NCBI GenBank assembly: GCA_964611095.1
Contig: CAZSWJ010000002.1
Coordinates: 39,232-103,231 of the forward strand
From: CAZKJL01 sp964611095
Lineage (GTDB): Bacteria > Patescibacteriota > Gracilibacteria > Peribacterales > Peribacteraceae
Direction of reading: 5' to 3'
Length of the DNA: 64,000 nucleotides
The notes beneath the pieces were generated by a model, which ran no database searches, had not been told where the DNA came from, and was given only the letters and a program-made list of their open reading frames with translations. The position numbers and the translations under genes are program-made. Below, in pieces: positions 22,801-30,600 of this stretch; within the stretch, counting starts at the first letter, position 1; each line of letters begins with the position of its first letter.

Positions 22801-25119
22801 GTCGAGGTTGATGATGTTGTTGCCCGACGAGCAAGAAGCGTTGCCGCATTTCACAAATTTCGGATTGGTATTCGTGACATCGTAGTACGAAATGACCGGA
22901 TAGCCGGTCGTAGGATAGATGGCGATGGATGTGTACTGACCCACGTTGCCGGTGGAATCGACGGTAGTCAGTGTGCTGCCGGTCGCGCAGGAAGCCACGC
23001 TGCACTTCACCACCTTCAAATCTCCGTTCGTGGTGTCGTAGTACGAAATGACGGGAAATCCGTCGCTCGGGACGGTGATCGAGGTGTATTGACCCACGTC
23101 TCCGGTGGAGTCCACCGTCGTCTTGGTATTGCCCGAGGTACAGGCCGCGTTGCCGCACTTCAAGACTTTCAGATCGAAGTTCCCCTGATCGTAGTAACTG
23201 ATGACGGGCAAATCGTCGGCACCGATGGCGACGGACGAGTAGTAGCCGACGTCCGTGACACTGTCGACGTTGGTGACCGTATTGCCCGATGAACAAGCCG
23301 AGTTGCCGCATTTGGCCACGACAAGGAAACCGTCGTTGTAGGTGATGACGGGCTTTCCATCGCTCGGCACGGCGACGGACGTCACGGGGGTACCGGCATA
23401 CAGGCCGATCGTCGACGTCGTATTGCCCGATGTGCACGATGCGTTGCCGCATTTGATCGCCTTGATCTGAGTGTTCGTGGTGTCTTGGTACACGATGATG
23501 GGCAAACCGTCGGACGGAACTTTGATGGATGTTGCGCTGCCGACGTCGCCGGTGCTGTCGAGCGTCGTGACGCGGTTGTACTGCGAGTACAGCGTGACGG
23601 CCAGGCCGGAAATCGGCGGCGTGGGGGACGGATTTCCGTTCGTCGAATCGTTGATGTAGTTGCGGTTGGCGGCTCCGCCCGAGCTGCAGCCCAGGTTGGC
23701 GGCGACGTAATCCAAAGATTCATCGCCGTCGAATTCTCCGATGGCAACGCCGTTCGTACAGTCGGATTCCTCGGTGGGAGTACCGTCCTGCGTGAAGGTG
23801 GCGGAACCGTTGTTCAGCCAGACTTCGTTGCCGGCGTTCGTGCCGGCGGAATCGTATCCGGCGATGATGGCATCGAAGTCGCCGTCGTTGTCCACGTCGC
23901 CCAGAGCGACGTGCCTGGTGTCTTCCACGCCTCCGAATTCGGTGCCGTTGCTGAAGGCTCCGGCGCCATCGTTGAGGTACGGTCGTACCTTGCCGTCGGT
24001 TGAACGGGCGATGAGCACGTCGATGTCTCCGTCGGAATCCAAATCACCGAGAACGGGGAAACTTCCGTTCGCGGCAAAGCCGAACGTGCCGAGAGACGTG
24101 AACGCTCCGGTACCGCTGTTCTTGTAGACCTTGCTCGTGACGGCGATGCCGAGGATGAGATCCTGGTCACCGTCGCTGTCGAGGTCCGCGGCCGCGAGGT
24201 AATTGGCGGCGGGAAGCGTGGAATTCGCGGACGCGAAGTTGCCGTGGCCGTCGTTCAGATACACGGCATCGGTAACGGCGGCGGATGCCTCGGTCGTGAC
24301 GATGTCCAAGTCGCCGTCACTGTCGACGTCGCTCAGAATCATGCCCGACCGTTCGTTGGTGACGGTGATGGTGGACGTGGGCCACGTGGCGGCCGAGGTG
24401 TTTTTGTAAATGGCGATTTGATGGATGGGAACGCCGATGGTGTCGTTGGAAACGACGTCGACGTCTCCGTCACCGTCGATGTCCCCGGCAAAGACCTGAC
24501 CCGTCGTATGCGCCGCATTGCCGCCCATGCCGAACTGCGACTCGGTGAAGCCTCCGCCCCCGTTGTTCTTGTAGAGCTCGTACGGATCGCTGCCGCCGTT
24601 CAAGATGACGTAGTCCATGTCACCGTCATTCTCGTAATCGAAGATGAAGACTTGTTCGGACTGATACGATTCGGACGAAGAACTCGAAAGGACGAAAGCG
24701 AATGCGAACACCTGCGACGTGAACTGGAAGAACAGCAGCGTGAGCGCGATGGTGAAGAGAATCGTGATGATGGTTTCGGCCCGGTTCGGAAAACGCGGAT
24801 GCGTGAACTCCACCTGAGCGATGGACATGTGCGCCAGGCGGCGATCGTTCAAGATCGCCTGCCACTCCACCGTGAGCACCAAAATCATGATGGCGATGCC
24901 GATGGCAAGAAGGCTGTAACCGCGGAGCATCGTTATGGCTTTCATGCACAGAAGGAACCATGCGGTGGGCTGCATGCCGAACCACAGGGCCGACGTCGTC
25001 ATGAGAATGACGAGGAGAATGGCGACGGTGCCGATGGCGCGCGGGATGCGGTGATTCACGGTTTTTTTGATGTTGATGTGATTGAAAACCAATCTCACTA
25101 TTTTACCACAAAAACGCAT
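19843..25119 (-). CDS. Giant FG-GAP/VCBS-repeat surface protein, 1,758 aa
   Basis: Anchored or secreted protein. Hydrophobic segments lie at about 30-50, 52-66, 68-86 and 116-145. Seven calcium-type FG-GAP/VCBS motifs follow at about 150-500 (DxDGDGDxD, e.g. DIDGDGDVDVV). Next come about eight repeats of roughly 43 residues, each with a CGNxxCxSGN-like Cys pair (about 510-875). Then come an FN3-like segment, a Sdr/transthyretin-like segment starting DLNGNGKIDGRE, a Ser-rich linker (about 1270-1400) and a C-terminal region shared with the paralogue at 58741, ending WWDRIK. The longest frame starts at ATG 25119, but this ATG falls inside a TTCAAA-17-TAAAAT promoter. TTG 25092, 7 nt after the -10, may be the true start. 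Likely role: adhesion or surface scaffold (inference). Confidence 0.88.
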   Translation of the reverse strand: MRFCGKIVRLVFNHINIKKTVNHRIPRAIGTVAILLVILMTTSALWFGMQPTAWFLLCMKAITMLRGYSLLAIGIAIMILVLTVEWQAILNDRRLAHMSIAQVEFTHPRFPNRAETIITILFTIALTLLFFQFTSQVFAFAFVLSSSSSESYQSEQVFIFDYENDGDMDYVILNGGSDPYELYKNNGGGGFTESQFGMGGNAAHTTGQVFAGDIDGDGDVDVVSNDTIGVPIHQIAIYKNTSAATWPTSTITVTNERSGMILSDVDSDGDLDIVTTEASAAVTDAVYLNDGHGNFASANSTLPAANYLAAADLDSDGDQDLILGIAVTSKVYKNSGTGAFTSLGTFGFAANGSFPVLGDLDSDGDIDVLIARSTDGKVRPYLNDGAGAFSNGTEFGGVEDTRHVALGDVDNDGDFDAIIAGYDSAGTNAGNEVWLNNGSATFTQDGTPTEESDCTNGVAIGEFDGDESLDYVAANLGCSSGGAANRNYINDSTNGNPSPTPPISGLAVTLYSQYNRVTTLDSTGDVGSATSIKVPSDGLPIIVYQDTTNTQIKAIKCGNASCTSGNTTSTIGLYAGTPVTSVAVPSDGKPVITYNDGFLVVAKCGNSACSSGNTVTNVDSVTDVGYYSSVAIGADDLPVISYYDQGNFDLKVLKCGNAACTSGNTKTTVDSTGDVGQYTSITVPSDGFPVISYYDTTNGDLKVVKCSVASCATGSTLTTVDSTGNVGQYTSIAIYPTTGYPVISYYDVTNTNPKFVKCGNASCSSGNNIINLDNGVFGTNDGQYTSIAIGNDGLPVVTFYDASNTRLGFSKLTNAALTSSNGTSVQSGGSNGTHTSVAVPTSGHPIASYYDATNGNLKVVKCGNPSCSTIVGGVPQTDGGSPVHKIAWGSGTDTITPAKLLQYQVKLGTGSSANNIVSGATASPNYLSRVMPDGQARTMYIKNLTCNSALTYYWSVAVMDPGLKKSWSSQQTFALNSDCSMGTVSSGGTTSSSSPGGGLDHRIFDRKNEGGAVSLYSLPISFVNDLNGNGKIDGREKPIRFAGIPVTASGRTLAGIEVHTTLTLSDKGDTVFRLPIADAKGYTISVDEAALGGYRFTGPTTLTGVVVSPSGTGVSFGVKSRILLQYKPCLQIGEKLESETSGSDAWILLQRLEDPYGLRILRDVESKGQILSRRSFFTILARIACMPIETDPIRLKEGIRKHSSVALPLVDLPFSVTSGDSLLVHSLLAAGVDVTRETTIGPAADLNSPIARNEILRAVASLFPNETAAQKKTIESYMSSSASRASSLESEPVTSASSSVSSSLGSLMMSSSSFSSAASVASTGISTMQSSAASASSVQGGSASTATLTDGAALTISSAPGVALSSSEPLGVMQTLSSLSTTIQTSLETAIGLSSTSSSDAPVEPFVGLPTDIDVTDDSAPNYLALDGLKILPQSFRTMFGLDLGVTTQEASLLLVRTAFRLGRIPLLPNIEEENARSAAPPETFMSLLPSRLKLSCLEENTDRAMTVIFTDILPGDPLFTDVHSLLSLKIKNGDDKDQWLVAATRRPTELGVVKGQLKAVLDEPVSILETLRTLLVLSCMPPETRIESIQNGGKISSQGSAATRVARDMLSDLPRDASFASRVMYKSQDHQKEFDLSLLGYAPSLLRGESRSPAESFSVEEAGDVLASAILGIAVREKQITPQAAEGMANALATAIRKDLAGEDIDWRSEEILRKTPFTRDMLFRFLSRVIDSSPLASELSGEEMPSTGQLWWDRIK
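22490..23580 (-). repeat. Tandem ~43-codon repeats inside the FG-GAP giant
   Basis: About eight coding repeats of roughly 129 bp. Each contains a SDGxPVIxYYD-like stretch, a KVxKCGNxxC stretch and a TVDSTGDVG-like stretch. The same repeat type occurs in the paralogue at 60.1-61.2 kb. The paired Cys in each unit suggest a disulfide-stabilised beta-propeller-like fold. Confidence 0.8.
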
Positions 25120-25128
25120 GTTTTTGAA
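25100..25128 (-). promoter_or_regulatory. Promoter at the 5' end of the FG-GAP giant
   Basis: Minus strand: TTCAAA (25128-25123), 17-nt spacer, TAAAAT (25105-25100). The first ATG of the frame lies in the spacer; TTG 25092 lies 7 nt downstream. Confidence 0.65.
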
Positions 25129-25159
25129 GACCTCTTCTTGGCTTCTGCAAGGGCTCCGA

Positions 25160-26176
25160 CTATCTTCCCAGGTACCGCGCTTTATTGGCGTTGTGCTCGT
25201 CGTTCGTCACGGCGTACCGGATGATGCCGCTTTTGTCGTGCAGGTAGTACCAATACTCTGTCTCCACGGGCTTGAGCGACGCTTCGATGGCAGACTCGCC
25301 GGGATTGGCGATGGGCGACGGCGGAAGACCCTGCGTTCGGCGCGTGTTGTAGTCCGAATCGGTCTCCACATCGGCTTTCGTGAGCGCTTCGGTGCGCTTG
25401 CCCAGGACGTAGCGCGTGGTGGCGTCCACGCCGAGCACGACGCCGTTCTTGAGGCGCTTCCACAGAATGCCCGCGACCTTGGCACGCTCGTCGTCGTGGC
25501 GCGATTCTTCTTCCACGAGCGAGGCCATGATGATGACGTCATGGAGCGTGTGTCCGCTCGCTTTGATCTCCTCCCCGTGCCCGATCACGACGCGTTTTCG
25601 GAACGTACCGAGCATGCGCTCCAAGAAAAACTTGGGCACGTAGTCGGCGGGCGAAGCGGCGTACGTTTCCGGGAAGAGATATCCTTCCAGCCTCGACCCG
25701 ATGCCTTGTTTTTGGCTTGCAGCAGCCTTCGCGGGAAGAAATTCAAACGTGCTGAAATCACACGTGAACGCGCAATCGATAATGTCTCCGGGCTTGCCGA
25801 GACCCTTGCTCGCGAGCAGCGCGTCGATGTCCGCGACGGTGTAGCCTTCCGGGATCGTGATGTTGAACTCTTCGGATTTTCCGGTCGCGATGATGTGGAC
25901 GATCTCGCTGACCGACTGCGAGGGGCTGATGGCGAACGCACCCGCCTGCATCTTCGCGGCATTGCCCGTGAAGCGGACGTAGATCTTGAACGCGAGCGGC
26001 GAACGGATCAGGTCACGATCGGAAAGAAGATTCACGATGCCCGCGAGCGACGTACCCTGCTCGATGTTCACGGCCTCGCTCTTGGTGTTCGCCGAATCGA
26101 CCGGTGAAAGTGCATGCCTGAACCACAAACCTCCGACCACGCCGACGACAACCAAAAGTAGGATGAGCTTTTTCAC
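25160..26176 (-). CDS. mltG: Endolytic murein transglycosylase MltG (YceG-like)
   Basis: Membrane-anchored enzyme that cleaves nascent peptidoglycan and limits glycan strand length. An N-terminal membrane segment (about 3-20) is followed by a LysM-like part and the YceG domain with EGYLFPETY and the catalytic-Glu region MASLVEEES. Typical late motifs are YNTRRTQGLPPSPIANPG and AVTNDEHNANKARY. 338 aa is the normal length. It uses a GTG start (26176), 6 nt after TAAAAT, so the mRNA may be leaderless from here. Upstream on the same strand are YbaB and a small membrane protein. Confidence 0.95.
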   Translation of the reverse strand: MKKLILLLVVVGVVGGLWFRHALSPVDSANTKSEAVNIEQGTSLAGIVNLLSDRDLIRSPLAFKIYVRFTGNAAKMQAGAFAISPSQSVSEIVHIIATGKSEEFNITIPEGYTVADIDALLASKGLGKPGDIIDCAFTCDFSTFEFLPAKAAASQKQGIGSRLEGYLFPETYAASPADYVPKFFLERMLGTFRKRVVIGHGEEIKASGHTLHDVIIMASLVEEESRHDDERAKVAGILWKRLKNGVVLGVDATTRYVLGKRTEALTKADVETDSDYNTRRTQGLPPSPIANPGESAIEASLKPVETEYWYYLHDKSGIIRYAVTNDEHNANKARYLGR

Positions 26177-26182
26177 CGAGAG

Positions 26183-26188
26183 ATTTTA
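26183..26188 (-). promoter_or_regulatory. -10 element ending 6 nt before the mltG GTG start
   Basis: TAAAAT on the minus strand (26188-26183), followed by 6 nt and GTG 26176. No convincing -35 element was seen. Confidence 0.5.
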
Positions 26189-26208
26189 CCGTCGGATGTC
26201 GAGAAAGG

Positions 26209-26496
26209 CTACTTCACGCCCAGTCCCATTTCGCCCATGACGCCCTGCATGCGCTCTGCGGAGACAATTTGGGCTTTCTTCATGGCGCGCTTCATGGCGT
26301 CGATGGTGAGTTCGGGGATGCGCTCGCGCGGAACGTCCGGAGCGATCTCGAGCGAGACGATCTCCATGGCCGCCGTCACGACGACTTTGACGCCGGAGGC
26401 CTCGGCTTCGACGTGGATGTTCTTCAGTTCGTTTTGAACTTTCTTTGCCTGGCGCTGGAATTTGAACGAGTTGCGGAGTTCGGAGAAGGAAACCAT
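26209..26496 (-). CDS. YbaB/EbfC-family nucleoid-associated protein
   Basis: Small dimeric DNA-binding protein, 95 aa. N-terminal helix FKFQRQAKKVQNELKNI, then the beta sheet VEAEASGVKVVVTAAMEIVS in pieces, then the C-terminal helix with AMKRAMKKAQIVSAERMQGV and an MGLGVK end. In other bacteria ybaB is next to dnaX-recR; here it sits between a small membrane-protein gene and mltG. 11 bp separate it from the upstream gene. Confidence 0.88.
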   Translation of the reverse strand: MVSFSELRNSFKFQRQAKKVQNELKNIHVEAEASGVKVVVTAAMEIVSLEIAPDVPRERIPELTIDAMKRAMKKAQIVSAERMQGVMGEMGLGVK

Positions 26497-26507
26497 AGGA
26501 GGTGGGG

Positions 26508-26837
26508 TTAATCGATAAGGCCGAAACTATTGACCATGTAAGGGCTGATAAGGACGATCCACAGCGCGGTCATGAAGATGAGCCACAAGAACGTCCAGCG
26601 CAAGACCGCGAATGCTTCCTTCCCTTTTCCGTCGACGATGAGCCCGAGCGGATATGCAAGCACGATGAGCAGATCGAGCATCGCGAAGGTGCAGAACGAC
26701 AAAAGAGCTGCGAAAGGATCCGGGGCAAAGGACGAAAGTACGCCGAACGAGAGGCTGATGGCAAAGCAAGCGACGAACGAGACTGCAACGGCTTGAATGA
26801 GACCGGCAATCCATGCCTTTGTCGTGAGGTGTTTCAT
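26508..26837 (-). CDS. Small membrane protein, 109 aa
   Basis: Starts at ATG 26837 (MKHLTTKAWIAGLIQAVAVS). Three to four hydrophobic helices are visible (about 9-33, 40-62, 75-100), with a short polar loop VDGKGKEAF between them. TATTCT ends 6 nt before the ATG, with a TGGACC-like -35 17 nt further up, so the mRNA is probably leaderless. Likely cotranscribed with ybaB and mltG. No family was recognised. Confidence 0.7.
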   Translation of the reverse strand: MKHLTTKAWIAGLIQAVAVSFVACFAISLSFGVLSSFAPDPFAALLSFCTFAMLDLLIVLAYPLGLIVDGKGKEAFAVLRWTFLWLIFMTALWIVLISPYMVNSFGLID

Positions 26838-26969
26838 GTCGGAAGAATACTGCAGGATGCGTCTTCGGTCCACCGTCACGTCTTCAGGGCATACTTTCCG
26901 TTCTCCAGTTCAAGCAGCCGATCGTCCGTCAGTTTTAGGAGGGGTCCCTACAGCCATTTGCAGGATGTC

Positions 26970-27605
26970 TTACCTCGCATACTTCACCTCCATTTCACAA
27001 AGGTGCCTACGGCTGTCATTCCTAATGACTGAGCACTTTGAAGCATCTCGAAGCTTGTATGCATACTTATGATTGCACTCGTCTCGCGCGTGCTCAGGCT
27101 CTGCCGAAACGAGATTACATTCGTAGGTATTAGCGAGATTTTCCGTGCGCTCAGAATGACACCAGTCACGCACAACTTGATCTTGGTAGGATGCACAATT
27201 TTCTATGCCCCTATTCGGGATGTGGATATCGCCCGTGCAGTTGATAAGCTCATTGGTGTTCCCACATCCGTAGCCCTCGTACAATTTACTTTCGACTCCA
27301 CCAAGACAACTCCAACCGTAATCGCTCGGCATGAGAAGCTCGCAGGCGGAGGGGTCTTTGGTGAGTTCGGCGTAGGTGTAGATGCACTCACGAGTTCGTG
27401 AGCCAGCGGTAGGGCCCATAAATCGTGCGTAGACGATAATTTTTTTGCAGAGTGAAACATCTTTTTTCTGCGCTGCGATTTCTGCAACCTCACCGCCCGT
27501 ATTATCAACGTAGTAGCCAATACTCCGAAGAACCCAGGGGTACAAAAAAAGTGCGAGAATGATGAAGAAAATTGCGATCGCCAGTGTTTTGAGAATGCGG
27601 AGCAT
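26970..27605 (-). CDS. Cys-rich membrane-anchored hypothetical protein, 211 aa
   Basis: An N-terminal hydrophobic segment (about 5-24, LKTLAIAIFFIILALFL) works as signal or anchor, followed by an extracytoplasmic body with about 13 Cys, suggesting several disulfides. Spaced Cys patterns such as LCKK, ECIY, CELL, SCLG, GCGN, NCTG recur. No known domain was identified. It begins 15 bp after the stop of the giant lipase-bearing protein and shares that protein's AT-richer C-terminal composition, so the two may have been acquired together. Function unknown. Confidence 0.75.
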   Translation of the reverse strand: MLRILKTLAIAIFFIILALFLYPWVLRSIGYYVDNTGGEVAEIAAQKKDVSLCKKIIVYARFMGPTAGSRTRECIYTYAELTKDPSACELLMPSDYGWSCLGGVESKLYEGYGCGNTNELINCTGDIHIPNRGIENCASYQDQVVRDWCHSERTENLANTYECNLVSAEPEHARDECNHKYAYKLRDASKCSVIRNDSRRHLCEMEVKYAR

Positions 27606-27620
27606 GGTGATTGGGGGAAT

Positions 27621-30600
27621 TTAATGAGAGCCATCAAGATCGATTGTTTTCTCCACTCCCATGCCATCAGCGTAGTGCATTTTGAGTGGTGATGCATATG
27701 GATAGAAGCGCAGGCCATCGTTTTCAATAACCATTCGTGTTTCGACACCCGCATCGATAACGAAATCTGCTCCTCCGCTGTAATAATTTTCCGTGAAGTC
27801 CTTGCTGCGATTTTCGGAATTCATAATAGTATCCAGCGAGAGGAATTTTCTCTGCTCTCCACCGACAATTCGATTGTATTCAAGCATGCCCGCGAACACG
27901 GTTGGCGGAATCGAGTGCTCTTTTCCAATTTCTAAAGAACCGGTATCGAGCGGATTGACTCTAAAGTAAAGGGAAGACTTCCCTGCTAAAGAATTGGAAC
28001 CCGCCATCCAGCTTCCTTCGAATGCGATTGAATTTTCCGCATATTTTCGGAAATCAATCGGAGTATGCTTAAGTCCTGAAAGCATTGGCCAGTTCCCGGC
28101 AGGATCGAGCGCAACGATGGAATTGACTGACTTTTTTCCAGAACTCAATTTATTGATAGTCTCGGAAGCAAAATAGGAAACATACGAACCGTGGCTCCAG
28201 CCTGCAAAGTTCATGTTCGAAGAATCTACTTTTGCCGAAGTCAGCTGGTCTGCGACCCATTGACCGACGGAGGGAGTCCATTGTGCATCCTGAGTTGGCA
28301 AACCGTCTTTCGATGCCCTCTCCCAATCGACCGTCGCAATTTGAATGCCGGAATATTTTTGCATGGACTTCTCGAGCTCAACGAGTACGTCTGTTTTTTC
28401 TCCGCTGTCCATGCCATGCACGACGACCCAAACAGGTAGATCTGATTTAAGGGCAGAAACCCTGGAATAATCTACTTTCCTTTGACCGTCTTCAAACTCC
28501 GCCACACTCATACTCACGGGCATCGTTACCCCGCGACCTTCGATGCTGATGCGGCCGACGATGTGCTGCGAAGTGTAGGGGGTGACTTGTGCATGGAGTG
28601 GTACAGCCAGCGCGCCGATACCCAAAGCTAGCTTTGAGTACTCCGTATGGTCCTGAATATGCAAGACATACGAACCAGCTTCCAGGACGGTACTGATACT
28701 TTCTGCAGAATCATTGTTCTGCTTTGCGGAAATAAGGCTTGGCATTGATGCATCGGTCCTATCCAGGGTCAGAGAAATGTCGTAATAGCCAAGAAAATTC
28801 TTCGGAGCCAATCCCATTTCCGAACTGTCTACCCAGAAGTTCACCATCGCCTTCTGATTGATCGTAAACGGTACTTTTGCATCGGAATTCCTGCCAATAA
28901 TGTCTATTCCTTTTTCGGCAACCGCGCCATTTTGCCCAAGGACAAAACTCTTCGGATACTCCATGGTCTTGGGCGCCGATTCCTTGCCCTCTACTGCCAC
29001 GCCATCAACTTTGGTATCCCACTTCGCTCCGCTCTTCGCCTCCACGGACACAGACGCGACCATCTGCGACATACGTGCCAGGCTCAGCGTATCGGCGGCC
29101 ATAAACATCCTTGCACTCGTCTGAGCTTCTGCGATCTTCTGCTTTGCTTCATCGCGTCGAACTTCGCTTTCGATGAACGCAATGAGCGCCGCCGGCGTTC
29201 TGTCGGCATCGGGTGAACCGGCGTACTTCAGAGCTCCGCCATAGAGTCCCAGCGCCCCCGCCAGTTGCGACTCCGCGGCGGCGATGCGTACGGGGTCACC
29301 CGAAATCAGCGCGTACGCCTTGGCATTCACCGCACCACGCATGAGGCGCTCGGCAAGCTCCACGGGGAGCGGTGCCTCGAGCTTAGCCTCGGGAATTTGT
29401 GCGATGACCGCCTGCCAATCGTACGACGACGGCGGGTTATCCACACCGATGGAAGCGTAGTATGTCTTGGTCTCTTCCGCGGCCTTTTCCATGGCGATGG
29501 CCTGATTCTTAAATGCCTGCTGGACGTTGAGCGCCATCTGCTCGGCGGTGATGATGCCCGGCGGACCCACCATGCGCGAGCTGTCTCCTACCACGGTGCC
29601 CAGCGCATCTTTCACAACGATGCGGACCAGGCCGCGACCTTCGCTGTCCGCGCGCATGGGCACGGCTTTCCACAGGCCCTTGGCTTGCCCGGAGGCAAGC
29701 GCCACGGTGCCGCTCCAGACGGGCGAGTCCGAACCTTCGGTTGTCGGGGATCCCGAGTAGTACGTCACGGTGAATGTACCGCCCTCGCGACCGTTGTTCA
29801 CGAAGTACGTGCGGGTTTTCACGGTACCGAGCGCCACAGGCCTGTCGCAGGAAAAGTCGTACGGCGCACCCTCGAACCAACCGTCACCGCCGGTATTCAC
29901 CGGACAGATGTCACTTTGAATGTCGATGGAGTGGCCTGCGGGACGCTGCACTTCTTCGGGCGAATTGCCGACGACGGTATTGAGCGTAAAGTCGTACCAC
30001 GAACCCACCGGCATGTTGCTGCCATGACGATAGGACACTCCGCCGGACGTACGTGCCGCAAGGTAGATGCCCGAAGGCAAAGGTGCGACGACGAGCGTGT
30101 TGTTGATGGTCTGCGTCATTTCCTGCGGAAGCGGCGTGAAGACGCCGTTCATGATTGTTCCCACGGCCTCGATGACCGGCCCGCCGCGGTACGCGGTGGT
30201 CGTAACGCCGCTGTACTTGCCGGGCGCCTGCGGGATTTGCTCGTAGAATGAGTCATTGGGAATGAATGCCGAATTGATTTTGGGCGTCCAAAAGCGTGCG
30301 AAGGCACCGTTTTTGATGGGAGTCAGCAGTCCCCCGTCGGTGATGGGCGATGCGATGTTGCCGCGGACCGTCAGCGTGCGAATCGTGACGGGAATTCCCG
30401 AGACTCCTCTGGCGGCCTCGGTCATGACGGCGCCTTTGTCCAGCGCGGGATGCGCGACATCGAAGTAGTGGTATGCGGGTCCGGGATCCTGCCAGGAGTA
30501 CAGAAAATCGGATTGATAGGAATTGAGATACGCGGTCCAGTCTTGGGCTTCTTGGCTCATGCCGGAGATCGGATGTTCGAGGAGAATTCCTGAAATTCCT

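Noticed and set aside
22490..23580. Regular ~129-bp repeats considered as a CRISPR array
   Set aside because: The repeats are in a coding frame, encode conserved protein motifs with Cys pairs, and show no identical short repeats separated by unique spacers.
26880..26969. Possible small gene between the small membrane protein and the Cys-rich gene
   Set aside because: 90 bp without a usable open frame, promoter or hairpin; I see nothing definite there.
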